In this document: positions 11,346-24,500 of the stretch, piece by piece
Position numbering within the stretch: the stretch's first letter is position 1
How the letters are laid out: each line of letters begins with the position of its first letter
NCBI GenBank assembly: GCA_019022495.1
Contig: JAFEKR010000006.1
Location: 1,612,001 to 1,676,000, forward strand
Source of the DNA: Epichloe hybrida
Lineage: Eukaryota; Ascomycota; Sordariomycetes; Hypocreales; Clavicipitaceae
Reading direction: 5' to 3'
DNA length: 64,000 nucleotides
Notes under the pieces: generated by a model
Database searches by the model: none
What the model was told of the DNA's origin: nothing
Seen by the model: only the letters and a program-made list of their open reading frames with translations
Made by a program: the position numbers and the translations under genes

Positions 11346-13203
11346 CTACATTCTGAAGACACCAAACTTGGTGTCCCCGGCCCTGACCTCGTTGCGTCCA
11401 CCCATGGCAGCCTGCAGGCCCAAGCCAAGATAACGTCGAGTATGTTGAGGAGGAATGATACCATCATCCTGTACATGCCAGAGTTAGTCGGGCGTGCAAC
11501 AGTTTTCGGGGGGACAGGAGATTTGTGCAAAGTGTTACTTACCCATAGTCTTGCTGATGAAAAGGTGGCCTCGGTCTCCCTGTCAATACGAGCTCTGAGC
11601 TCAGGGTCGGGCTTCTGGCCAACAGTCTCCATGACAGCAGCAAGCTGGTCACTGCCCATGACGCCGACACGGGCATTGGGCCACATCCACAGGAAGCGCG
11701 GGCCGTAGGCGCGGCCGCACATGCCGTAGTTGCCTGCGCCGTAGGAACCACCGACGACGACGGTGAACTTGGGCACGTCGGCGCAGGCCACGGCGGCGAC
11801 GAGCTTGGCGCCATGCTTGGCGATGCCGTCGCGCTCGGAGGCGGTGCCGACCATGAAGCCCGAGATGTTCTGGAGGAAGACGAGGGGGATGCCGCGCTGG
11901 GAGCAGAGCTCGATGAAGTGGGCGCCCTTGACGGCGGAAGAGGCGAAGAGGATACCGTCGTTGGCGACGATGCCGACCTTGTGGCCGTAGATGGAGGCGA
12001 AGCCGGTGACGAGGGTGGCGCCAAAGTCACGCTTGAACTCGGAGAACTCGGAGCCGTCGACCACGCGGGCGATGACCTCGCGGATGGGGATGGGCTTGCG
12101 GAGGTTGGTGGTGGCGATGCCCATGAGCTCCTCGGGGTCGTAGAGCGGCTCGGAAAAGGTGCTGGCGGGGGGTTGCGTCGGGGCAGATCGGGCAGGCCAG
12201 TTGAGGTTGCTGATGGAACGCCGGGCGAGGACAATGGCGTGGGCGTCGTCGACGGCCAGGTAGTCGGTGACGCCGGACACGGACGAGTGCATCTTCCCGC
12301 CGCCGAGCTCCTCGGCGCTGACGACCTCGCCGGTGGCGGCCTTGACGAGGGGAGGGCCCGCGAGGAAGATGTGGCCCTGCTCGCCGACGATGATGGACTC
12401 GTCCGACATGGCGGGGACGTAGGCGCCGCCGGCGGTGCAGGGGCCCATGACGACGGCGATCTGGGGAATCCCCTGCGAGGACATGCGCGCTTGGTTGTAG
12501 AAGATGCGGCCGAAGTGGTCGCGGTCGGGGAAGACGTCGGACTGGTGTGGGAGGTTGGCGCCGCCGGAGTCGACGAGGTAGATGCAACTTTTGTGTTTTT
12601 TGGTTCGGCTTGTCAGCTTCGGCATCTTTTTGCATTGCATGTAGACCAGCATCAAGCCACTCACGGCAGTTTGTTCTCCTGAGCAACAGCCTGTGCGCGA
12701 AGATGCTTCTTGACCGTGATGGGATAGTAGGTTCCCCCCTTGACGGTGCTGTCATTCGCGACAATGACGCATCTGACGCCCTCGACGACGCCCACGCCGG
12801 TGATGATTCCGCCGGCCGGAACCTCGGCCTCGGGATACAGCTCGTAGCCGGCCATGGGGGACAGCTCCATGAAGGTGGTGCCGGGATCAATCAGCGCCGT
12901 GATGCGATGCCGCGGGAGCATCTTCTTGCGAGCGAGGTGCTTCTCGCGCGCCTTGTCGGGGCCCCCGCGCTGCATCTTGCGCGTAAGCTCCGCCAGCCTG
13001 GCCGTCACCTCGCCCATCTGCCTCTCGTTCTCCTTGTACTCGTCCGACGACGGGTCGACGTTGGTCTGGAGTCGCGATATCGCTGCTGCTTGGTGGGGGG
13101 GCGTCAGGCCGGCCATGGCGCGGATAGGCAGTCGCTGCGACGGGGGGGGAGCTCGGTGGCGACCGAGGCGGAGCGCCTGCTGCGATGGTCTGCAGAGGGA
13201 CAT
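11346..13203 (-). CDS. mccB: Methylcrotonoyl-CoA carboxylase beta subunit, mitochondrial
   Basis: Three exons on the minus strand (13203-12665, 12587-11543, 11468-11346) with introns of 77 and 74 bp give 568 residues, the normal length for the family. The product is the carboxyltransferase subunit that moves CO2 from biotin on the alpha subunit to 3-methylcrotonyl-CoA in mitochondrial leucine breakdown. The N terminus ([16 protein letters not shown]) is a basic presequence. Diagnostic blocks are [33 protein letters not shown] (joined across intron 1), [64 protein letters not shown] and the last exon [14 protein letters not shown]. Splicing removes both in-frame interruptions. An in-frame ATG 20 codons upstream (13263) is less likely because the preferred start begins the presequence. 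The gene is divergent from isovaleryl-CoA dehydrogenase; the biotin-bearing alpha subunit is not in the window. Confidence 0.95.
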
Positions 13204-13546
13204 GATGGGGAGTGAGTTCTTTTGTTGTTTGAGTCGGGTTGACCGGTGGGAATGGATCAACAACTGGGAAATCGGAGCAAGAGCAAGAGGTTGAAGAAAG
13301 GGAACGCCGAGAGACAGGCAAAGCCGAGCAAAACCTGGGTGGGGGGCTCGTGGCCCGCAGAAAGCCGCGTTCAGCCGGGAGGGGGGGATGGACCCCCTTT
13401 AAGCCGCAGCAATCCGGCTTTTATCATTGCTTCCTTCACCTTTGACGACGGCACCACAGACTGCTCCATCATCGGTTTCTTGCCCATTTCACACTTTTGC
13501 ACCAGAGAAGCGCGTTTGGCCCGTCCTTGGCACAACCTACTTCACA
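13204..13546. promoter_or_regulatory. Divergent promoter shared by mccB and isovaleryl-CoA dehydrogenase
   Basis: These 343 bp separate the two start codons. An inverted repeat AAGCCG-N8-CGGCTT at 13401-13420 contains CCG-N8-CGG, the kind of spaced triplet pair bound by fungal Zn(II)2Cys6 regulators; no regulator is proven. No CCAAT box is seen. Co-regulation of the two leucine-pathway genes from this region is an inference. Confidence 0.5.
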
Positions 13547-14946
13547 ATGGCAGCAGCTAGCTTGAGAACACTCAGCAGGGCCGTCGCTCGCCCCGCCATC
13601 CGACAGTTGCGTCCGTCGTCGTCGTCGTCGTCGCCCGTGATGCTGCTCTCTACCGTCCAGAAGAGATGCCACTCGTCCAAGCACCCCAAGGGGTTCGAGG
13701 CTCCGTCGACCGAGGAGCTCGAGGAGCTGCGGGAGCGGGTGCAGGAGTTCACGCGCCGCGAAATCACAGAGGAGGTGGCTGCGCACACGGACAGGAGCAA
13801 CGCCTTCCCCAACGACATGTGGGAGAAGCTCGGAGAGGCCGGATTCCTGGGCATCACGGCCGACGAGGACGTCGGCGGACTGGGAATGGGCTACCAGGCT
13901 CACGCCGTGGTCATGGAGGAGATGTCTCGTGCGTCCGGGTCCATCGGCCTGAGCTACGCAGCGCATTCGCAGCTGTGCGTGAACCAGGTGCAACTGAATG
14001 CGAGCCCGGGCCAAAAGGCAAAGTACCTGCCTGGGTTGGTCTCGGGCAAGACGGTTGGCGCACTGGCCATGTCGGAGTCGGGCGCCGGCAGCGATGTCGT
14101 GAGCATGCGCACGTCTGCGAAGAAGGTCGACGGCGGATACCTGATCAACGGCTCCAAGATGTGGATTACCAACGGCCCCGACGCGCACTTGATTGTCGTG
14201 TACGCCAAGACGGAACCCGGCAAGGCCTCCAAGGGCATCACGGCCTTCCTCGTCGACACCAGGAGCGAGGGATTCAGCTGCGCGCGCAAGCTCGACAAGA
14301 TGGGCATGCGCGGCAGCAACACGGGCGAGCTCATGTTTGACAACGTCTTCATCCCCGAGGAGGACGTCCTGGGCAGCGTCAACGGCGGCGTGCGCGTCTT
14401 GATGGAGGGCCTGGATCTCGAGCGCCTCGTCTTGTCCGCCGGTCCTCTCGGCATCATGCAGGCCGCGCTTGACGTTGCCTTGCCGTTTGCCCATCGGCGC
14501 CAGCAGTTCGGCTCGCCCATCGCCCACAACCAGCTTGTTCAGGGCAAGCTGGCCGACATGTACACCAAGTTGCAGGCCTCGCGGGCTTACACCTACGGCA
14601 CGGCCAAGCAGGTCGATGAGCAGGGCATCATCCGCACCCAGGATTGCGCAGGTGCGATTCTCTATGCCGCTGAGCGCGCCACCGAGTGTTCCCTGGACTG
14701 CATCCAGCTGCTGGGTGGCATGGGCTATGTCGAGGAAATGCCTGCCTCGCGGCTACTCAGAGAGTAGGTTATATATATATATATAGCCCCAGATCCCCCT
14801 TCTGATTCTACGTATCGGCGTTGCTAGAATGCGTTTTACTAATACATGTCTACAGTGCCAAGCTATACGAGATTGGCGCGGGGACGTCGGAAATCAGGCG
14901 GATGGTCATTGGTCGCGCTTTCAACAAGGAGTATGCCAATGCTTGA
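13547..14946 (+). CDS. ivdA: Isovaleryl-CoA dehydrogenase, mitochondrial
   Basis: Exons 13547-14763 and 14856-14946 flank a 92-bp intron (GTAGGT donor, TACTAAT branch site, CAG acceptor; the intron starts with an AT repeat) and encode 435 residues. The N terminus ([18 protein letters not shown], then a serine run and RRCHSS-like region) is a mitochondrial presequence. Acyl-CoA dehydrogenase signatures follow: [35 protein letters not shown] (FAD/substrate loop), [30 protein letters not shown], and [14 protein letters not shown], whose glutamate (about residue 292) is the position of the catalytic base that distinguishes isovaleryl-CoA dehydrogenase from most relatives. C-terminal LLGGMGY and, in exon 2, [17 protein letters not shown] complete the family. 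It makes 3-methylcrotonyl-CoA, the substrate of the neighbouring carboxylase. Confidence 0.95.
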
Positions 14947-15568
14947 AGCGACGTCGACTGTTGGAAAAGTCGAAAAGGAAAGAGATCCGACTGCACGGAG
15001 AACACACACAAGTCATGATGAAAATGACGGGGCGTTGGGATGGCTGGTATTTTCTAGACAACCAAAAACCAACCGCAACATTTTTGTTGAGTAATAAAAG
15101 TAAAAAAAGCTGGTGCAAGCCCTGCCACACCCACACCCCACTTGCCACAACACGACCTCCGCGCCATCGGGGGGGTGGGGGGGGGCTGCGATGCTCTTGC
15201 TGGCTCCATTACATAATGTACTCCGCACTCCGTACTCCGTAGTCCGTTGTTGTACAGTTAAAGGTACAAGCTCCCTCCAGGGGCGTGTGAATAGGCAGGA
15301 AGCTCAAGGGGTGCGCGTCCAGAAACGGCCGGGAAAAAGTTGCCTCCATGGAATAATATAAACCACGGGCCGGAAGTCAATTGCTCACGGCTTGCTCTCT
15401 CGTTTCCTTTTTCCCACATTGTTCTCTTCTTTTCCGTCGCCGAACTCTTTTCCCATTGTTCATATTCTTATTGCGGAACATCCCCATCTTTGTTGCAATC
15501 CGGCTCGTCGTTTCTTCTCGGCAAGAACATCGCCGCCTTCGAATTAACCCGTCTCGCAATCGCAACAA
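14947..15568. other. Intergenic region between the dehydrogenase genes
   Basis: No gene is seen. The tandem CACTCCGTACTCCGTAGTCCGT at about 15226-15247 contains the recurrent TCCGTA motif. The stretch 15395-15560 is C/T-rich and reads as the promoter and leader of the gene at 15569. A poly-G run lies around 15171-15187. Confidence 0.6.
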
Positions 15569-17099
<1,531 letters not shown>

Positions 17100-19091
17100 T
17101 CATCCCCTCCCCCCACGACCAAGCAAATGAGAAAAAAAGCATTCTCGATAAAATTACACCACAATAAGCGAGGGGCGACGATCAGGACGCTCAGGACGAT
17201 CGGGGAAAAAACAACATCAGTAATGATGCACATTGCCCCAGAGACAGCGGGCCGAGGGATTTCCCACAGTTCAGAGGGCGTTACGGTGGTCAATTTGCAT
17301 TACCAAGCTAGACACAGCTTTCTTTGGAATGTTGAATTTTTTTTGGGTTCGAAAATAATAATAATTTGACGTCTCTCCGGATCGGATGCCGGATCGGATT
17401 GAGACTATGACGTTGTGTCTTCGTCACTCGTTTCTATGATTGACGCGCCCCTCCTGTCTTGGTGATGCGTTCGTAACGCCCAGCGACCTATGAGCACTAC
17501 CGACGAGACCAATAATTATTCGGGTGAATGAGGAAATGCAATTTTTGCACGCCGTCTGGCCCGAAAAGGAATAGAGAATTGTGCACCGTTCCACTCCGTT
17601 TCACTCCGTGTTTGCCCTGCTTTGTTTCCTTTGTTCTTCTCTTTCCCTCTCCCAAGAGGAGATTGTGGTGTGGTTGTCGAGCTGCAAGCAATCGAGATGG
17701 ATCAATGGGTAGCAGTGTGGCGCTCTGAGCGACCCATCAAGTCGCAAGTCGGCCGGTGTGGCGGAGAGAAGAAGGCGGGGGGACCAGAATCTAAGACGGA
17801 ACGCCGATCATTGCATCTAGATGCCAGTCGCTTATGAACTGCGGTGAGTGAATAAAAAGTGTCCAGAGCACATCAGGAAGAATGGCAGCAAGTGTGCTCT
17901 GCTCATGCTGATGTCGAGTTTCAAGCATAGATTAGGCCATCGTTTGGACTTGCTCACAATTGATTGGTCGCCGCTCAGCCAAATGGCCAGCATATTTCGC
18001 ATCGTTCTTTATGATAACGCGACCAACGTGAAGTGGTCTTTTTGAGCGCCATAGATATTCTTCTGCCTGTATAGGCGTAGTTGCCAATGTTCGAACAAGA
18101 TAACAAGGAATGGCGGCCCTTCGTCGTCGTTGTTGTTGTTGGCAACCTCAATCTTTTGGGGGGGGGGCTTGGAGACGAAAGACGGGCCAGGCCGGTCCGC
18201 GGTCCGCGTGGATCTCGAGGTTAGAGTGACTGATCAGATCAGGCTGGCGATATTACGACGACGACGCCAGGGCAAGGCGCACCCAGGGTGCCAGGGCTTT
18301 GTTTGGCTGGACCAGCCGGACGGGAATACATAGAAGCCAAGTTAAAGGGTTCCAATGGTTCCATCACCCAGTCGTTTTGGGGGAATGTGCGACCCAATGG
18401 TGTGGCACACTGCTGATCACCAGGGGCAAGCCTGGCCAGGCTCAAATAGCCAAAGGCACGTACAATTACGGAGTGCGGATCACCAGGCAGACAACAAACC
18501 ATGTCGTTCATTCCGGTTTCTTTTGTGCCCTGGAAGAGCGAGCCCAATTTACACCTATGTACACCTATTAATTGATAAGACGGCGGACTTGTTGTGACAT
18601 TACTCCGGACGTTCAGCCGAGACAGCCGTCCACGACCAAATCGGCCCCCAGTCCTGTCTTGTAGATGGGCATCCCGTGGTGGCGAAGCAGACAACATAAC
18701 GAATGACGCCGCTCTAGAACGTTCGATATCGAATCCCCTGGAGATTCAAGCCTCGGTGATTGTAGCGTAGGCTCCCCTGGGCCCTGGCACACTGCTTCAT
18801 CTATCGCTCAGCCCAACTTTTGCTGCCCAGCGACCGGCCACAATCTCAGGGCAGAAAAGACCCATCCGGGCTGTTACAGCCGAGCAAGCAGGAGCTTGGC
18901 CCTTGATGCATCATCACGCGGTCGGCGTTATGGCCTGAAGATTTGATAGAGCCCGACGACGTTGCGCACTGCGATGAATTCGCTGTGGCGCTGTTCACCA
19001 TAGTGCGCTTGACAATGGGCGGGCTGCCAATGTTTGCTGAAGCCATGGACAAGAGTGCTCTGTAATCAACAACGCAGCAGTGAGTTGATAT
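17100..19091. other. Intergenic region left of the transposon block
   Basis: Two kilobases with normal base composition and no recognisable gene on either strand; the longest open frame (about 150 codons, minus strand 18697-18239) has no family feature. A short poly-G tract lies at about 18158-18166. This unique sequence runs up to the target-site duplication at 19092 with no obvious RIP-type loss of CpA. Confidence 0.55.
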
Positions 19092-19096
19092 GTAAT

Positions 19097-19328
19097 TGTC
19101 AGGGAGAGCTCCCTTGAAGCATAGGTTGTATGAGGGCAGCGCGCATTAATAGGGATAAAACGCAAGGTTAGATATTAGTAAATATAATATATTAGAAGTA
19201 CCTCTATAGACTAGTTATTACTATAGCGCACTATATACCTTTTAGGTATAAAAGTTAGGTATTATTTATACCTCTAATTAACTAAAATTAAACGCTTTTT
19301 ATTATTTATTTATACCCTTACCTTAATA
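19097..19328 (+). repeat. Left LTR of the outer copia element
   Basis: 232 bp, aligning along its whole length to 48181-48412. Its outer part (about 19097-19165: GAGCTCCCTTGAAGC, GGGCAGCGCGCATTAATAGG) keeps CpA/TpG, while the inner part is converted (ATTTATACCTCTAATTAAC where the right LTR reads CTGCACCTCTGATTAACC). It begins TGTCA; its last bases read TTAATA where the right copy ends TTGACA. Confidence 0.93.
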
Positions 19329-20854
19329 GTTATAAGCCTAGGAGGCTTTTATTACTATTTTTATTAATTATTATTAAAGATATAAGCTCTATTAAATATT
19401 ATTAATTAACACTTACTTATATTATAAGATAATTACTCTTTATTATATTAATTAGTTAAAACCCTTATCTTACACTCTAGTTAACTAATATATTTCTCTT
19501 TATAATATTTAAAGAAACTTTAAATATAGTATTATTATTAAAGAAAAATTAGATTAAGTGGTTTACCTAAGTTAAGAACTATATAGAATTATATAGTATT
19601 TAGGAGTATATTAACCCTAATAAGGTTAAATTACTTAAAGAACTTATAATACCTATATACCCCTAAAGGGGTCTAAGATTAGAGATTATACTAAATAACC
19701 TTAATACTCTTAAAGATTAGAAGATTACTTATAAAGATATAAAGGATTAATTTAACTTTAAATATAAAGAGTTTTAATTTAATCTTATAAAGTATATAAA
19801 CCTATTAAAGTAAATACTAAAGATTAGGAAGTATATTTATAAAACCCTTTTAAAGAATATATAAGACTCTCTTAACTTTAATACTAAAGTAAAGGAAAAG
19901 AAGTTAGTTTAATATTATACTTATAAAATACTTAAGCTTCTTTATAATTAATATAAGCTAAATACTAAGAAAATACTTATCCTTTTAGAGAATTACCTTA
20001 ATAATTACTTATAAGCTAAAGGTACTTATAATTAGTATAAGTAAGCTATAATAATAAAGGTACTATAGAGAAATTATTTAAATCTTAAGACTTAATAAAC
20101 TAAGGAGATAATACTATATAAGTTTATTATCTTTCTTTAAAGTAAATTTAAGGTATTCTAAAAGAAGTAAAATAACTTACTTAATAAAGGAGAAAACTAT
20201 AGCTTCCTTAAAGTAGTTAGTAAGTTTAAAAAAGATTATAAAGCTTCTTAAAGCTTAATAATAATAAAGTTAGCTAATAATACTATTATTACTAAAAGAT
20301 TAAATAGTTAGAGTAAATTAAAGTAAAAGAAGTGCCTTAAATACTCTAGTTATAATATTTATAATATATTAAAGTAGTAGGAATCCTATAATTTATTTAA
20401 AGCTCTCTATAAGCTAGAGGCTACTCCTAAGAATTAGAAAGTTAGGAAAAACTCTAAGGATAATATTAAGAGATATCTTAAGGAGAACCTATAAAAGAGA
20501 TTAAAAGCCTAAGAAAAGGGAGAAAAGTAGTAATATTATTATCCCCTTATAAAACCTAATAAATAACTTACTTATAGTAACTCTAGGAGAGAAAACTATA
20601 AATATATTATTATTTATATACTTATAAAGCTCTTAACCTTTAAAGGAAGTTATATATTTAACTTTAAACACTATAGATAGCTCTAAAGGGAATTAGAATA
20701 TAGTTATTTATAATTCTAAAGCTAATATTTATATTTTTAATAATATTTATTAGTTTAAATAGTCTAAGTTTAATAGAACTATTATAATAGAGGTTAGAGC
20801 TAGAGGTATAATCTATATATCCTTAGGATAAGGACTAGTCTATATATCTATTAT
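19329..20854 (+). pseudogene. Copia gag and protease remnant of the outer element
   Basis: The RIP-converted frame still shows a gag-like segment at about 19552-19620 (KNYIEL...EYINPN, as in fungal copia gag), a degraded CxxC zinc-knuckle-like segment at about 20331-20395, and an aspartic-protease-like segment near 20690-20830 in which a position expected to carry the active-site aspartate lies in NSKANIYI (aspartate codon changed to AAT-type asparagine). Frequent TAG/TAA codons sit where CAG/CAA or TGG would be expected. Assignment of the order gag-protease rests on similarity by eye. Confidence 0.6.
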
Positions 20855-20996
20855 CAGAGTATTGCACTACAATTGATTTGTAGTGTATTTTTTATTTAAC
20901 AAATAATATATATCTAATCTTAGAAAATATATAGAGATATAAAACTTCTTTTTTTAGATAGATAACTAAAAAACTACAATGTAGTTATATATAAGA
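20855..20996. mobile_element. Unpaired hAT-type terminus (orphan end)
   Basis: The sequence CAGAGTATTGCACTACAA at 20855 matches the left termini of the three complete hAT-like elements in this block and interrupts the copia protease region. I find no CAATACTCTG right end followed by the expected 8-bp duplicate of TCTATTAT (20847-20854), so this is a truncated or deleted copy. It is directly followed by the SINE-like element. Confidence 0.55.
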
Positions 20997-21540
20997 GTGA
21001 CCCCGTGGCGTGGTGGTTACACGCTGTGGAGACCTGTTCCGGGTCGCAGGTCGTGGGTTCGAATCCCACACGGGGCACAACTTTAGAGGTCTTGGTCACA
21101 CCTCTAAAATTGAACCAATCGCAGGGCTAGAAAAAGTGGGTCTGGTGCCCCCACTTTTCTAGCCTTGTAAGCGAATTAAACAAGCTACTTTGCTATATAA
21201 ATTAGCTAGGATACCTAGAGCTCTAGGGTCTAATTTTAAGCTAGGGTTTGCAACTATATTGCATAAATTAACGGATTTGGGAACTAGATTGAAGAAGACG
21301 GGGATAGTTGGAGGAAATATCGTTGTAAGAGAGTTATAGATATCAAACACCTACGAGTTAGAACCATATATGTAGTTAAACATCAAATCGTAGTAGGTTT
21401 TTCACCCAACTAGGCAACTAACTAGTTATCTAGTTATCTAGATAATTAGTAACCTAGTACGGTTTTCCTACTACAAAGCAATTACTGAAGGAGTACTAGT
21501 CAAAGCATAAAATTGCTATCTAGCGTAAACAATATATATA
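20997..21540 (+). mobile_element. tRNA-derived SINE-like element with LINE-like 3' tail
   Basis: A GC-richer island. The head (about 21000-21077) is tRNA-like: an A-box-like TGGCGTGGTGG at 21006-21016, a perfect B box GGTTCGAATCC at 21056-21066, a T-arm-like GTGGG/CCCAC stem and an acceptor-like CCCCGT/ACGGGG pairing. The middle would need a 16-base anticodon loop or intron, so it is not a standard tRNA gene. A body of about 380 bp follows. The 3' end (GGTTTTCC, GGAGTACTAG, CTATCTAGCGTAAAC, then an AT repeat) closely matches the 3' end of the LINE at 41081-47662 and its fragment at 27837-28034. It keeps CpA and TpG, unlike its surroundings. Target duplications are not clear. SINE identity is an inference. 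Confidence 0.65.
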
Positions 21541-24500
21541 TATCTATCTAGATAATACGCTAATATATAGTAATAGGGTTAAAGATTATATAAAGCATAT
21601 TAAATAAGTCTTATATAGGTTTAAAGAGGTAAGTCTTTTTATTAACCTTAAGAAGTGTTAATTTTTAGTTAAGGAAGTTAAATTTTTAGGCTTTAAGATA
21701 TTAGAGAAAGGTATTATAATAGACCTAGTAAGAGTTAAAGTAATTATAACCTAGCTAATACTACGTAGTGTTTTTAATATTTAGTTATTTCTTAGTTTTA
21801 CTAGATTTTACTGCTATTTTATTAAATAGTATAGTAAAGTTATTATTCTATTAATAAATTACCTTAGAGGGAATTAATTAGTAATGTTTAAACTAAAACC
21901 CTATAAGATAGTAATGTTTAAAGAGCTTTAATAAAGATTTTAGGAAGTGCTAATTTTAGTGTATTTTAACTTACTTATATATCTTAGAGTAAAGATAAAT
22001 ATATCTAGACATGTAATTAGGGCTATACTTATAATGTTAGTGCTAGGTTACTAGCACCTAGTTATATTTATGTTAAGAAAGATAACTAATACTAAATTAT
22101 AATATTTAATACCTAATAGTAAATTATTAGCTATCTAAGAGGCTTTTCGCATATAGAGACACTATCTTGCTTATTTAGCTTATATAATTAAAGTTATTAT
22201 AGATTATTTAAACTATAAGTACCTTACTATAAAGCCTAAGCTTACTAGTAAGTAAGTAATTACACTTAATAAGCTTTGTTCTTTTAACTTTAAGATTATA
22301 TATTATATAAGGAAATTAAATCCTACTAACTTACTTTAAGAAAACTAGATTTTATAAGTAAGGTAAGGAAAGAGAAAGTAATAACTATATAACTTCTTAC
22401 CTTTTTATTTAAATTTATAAATACTAAGAGATAGGAACACTATAGTAATATTATTAATGCTATAGGCTTTATAAAAACATTACTTAATATAACTAATAGT
22501 TAGTTATAATAACACTATAATAATACTACTAATATCTAGGGTTTTAAAAAATCGTAACTTAACTGTATTTCTAAAGAACCTAATAATCTAGATAATCTTA
22601 GAAGAGTTATATTAGTAAGGTTATTTAATACTTTTTATACTTCTATTAATAAGCAATAAGCTAGCTATAGTAATACTATTAGTACCTAGTGTATGCATTA
22701 TTTATTGCTTAATTATTTTAATTTTCCTATTAGACTAGCTATTACTAATAGGGATAGACTAGTATAGGTTATTACTAGTAAGCGGTAAGGGCGCCCCTTA
22801 AAAACATTACTTATTTATGTCCTTATAAGACTAAAAGCATTTATTAAACTAATTACTTATAGAGATATTATAGCTAGAATTTAATCTATTTAAAGAACCT
22901 CTTCTAAGTTTAACTCTAACTTTTTAGAAAAGAGCTTAGAATTAAAACCCCTAATTTAAGTCTTATTATATAAAGTATAGTAAGGTAATGACTTTACTAT
23001 AGCTTAATTAAAGTTACTTAAAAGTAGTAATTTAGCTATATCCTAGATATAGTTAATTAGACTCTTTAAGCTATTAATATTTAAGAATTATATTTTTGTT
23101 TCTCTAGGTATAAGGAAAGAAATTTTATTACTAACTTATAATAACCTTACTACTAGGCACTAAGAAGTAAGCAAAACTCTTTATTAGATTATAAACTAAT
23201 ATTATTAGCTAATAATAAAGAAAGATATAAAGGTATATATTAGTACTTATATAAATTATTAGACTTTAAAACTAAGGTATTATAAACTATATAGTAAGCT
23301 AGCTATATTACTAGTGCCTAATTGCCTCTTTTAAGAATTATTAATAGATTTTATTACTAGACTTTTACTAGTAAAAGATTTAAATTAAACCTATAATATA
23401 ATTTTAGTTATTATTAACTATTTTACAAAATATAGTATTTATATCCTTATTTTAATGTAACTAACTAGTAATAGGCTAGTAACTATATTCTTAGAATATG
23501 TTTTTAAAGACTATAAAGCCCTAGAAGGTATTATAATAGACTAAGGTTTTATATTTACTAGTGGTTTCTAAATAACTTTTTATTATCTTCTTATAATAAA
23601 GTAACTACTTAGCACTGCTTTTTACCCCTAGATAAATAGTTAAATAAAACGTTTAAACTAGGTCTTAGAATATTATTTAAGGGCTTTTACTTATGCTAAA
23701 TAAACTAATTAGGTAAATAACCTATTAATAGCGTAATTCACGTATAATATAAGTAATTACTTAACGCATAGCTATACACTAGTAAAGGCATTATAAGGTT
23801 ATAATCCTAGAGGTCTATAGTAAGTAATAGTAAATATCCCTTTAGTAAATAATTAAGCTAAAAGTAGGATTTTAGTACTAAGAGAGAAGTATACTATAAT
23901 TAAGTAACTTTTAAGTAACTTATAAACTTAGTATAAAAAATATTATAACTAGAAGAGAACTCTAATAAGGTTTAAAGTTAGTAACTATATTTTATTATTA
24001 ATAAAAAATATTAACCTAAGACACTCTAGTAAGAAGTTAGCTATAAAGTATCTAGGCCCCTATAAGATTAAAAAGGTAATTAGAAGTTATAGATTAGTAT
24101 ATTAATTAAAATTACTACCTAGGACTTAATTATATAATATATTTAATATTACTAGTCTTAAACCTTTTAAAGGGGACTTAATAAATATAGAAAATATGTC
24201 TTTACTATAAGATACTATTAAAGATAATAAATAAGAGTTTAAAGTTAAGAGAATTATTTTATATTACTATAATAGAAAGTATTATAAATATCTAGTTAAA
24301 TAAAAGGGCTATAATACTTTAGAGAATTCTTAGGTATTAAAAAGGGATTTTATTACTAGAGAAATTATTAATAACTATAAGTAATAGCTAAGTAATAAAG
24401 TTAATATAAGGTAATTATGCTTTATAACTTAATACACTAAAGATATTAGAAAATAAAGTTAATTTACTTAGATAACTTAAATAATCTATTATATAGCTAC

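Noticed and set aside
11813..12682. 289-codon plus-strand open frame
   Set aside because: It is the antisense shadow of the GC-rich carboxylase beta exons; its composition (Gly/Asp/Val runs) is what reading that strand backwards gives, and it has no family features.
13469..14527. 352-codon minus-strand open frame
   Set aside because: Antisense shadow of isovaleryl-CoA dehydrogenase, which has full-length family motifs on the plus strand.
20999..21077. Functional tRNA gene
   Set aside because: The B box and T arm are good, but the acceptor stem has an A-C mismatch, the anticodon loop would be 16 bases, and it is fused to a repeat body; it fits a SINE head better.
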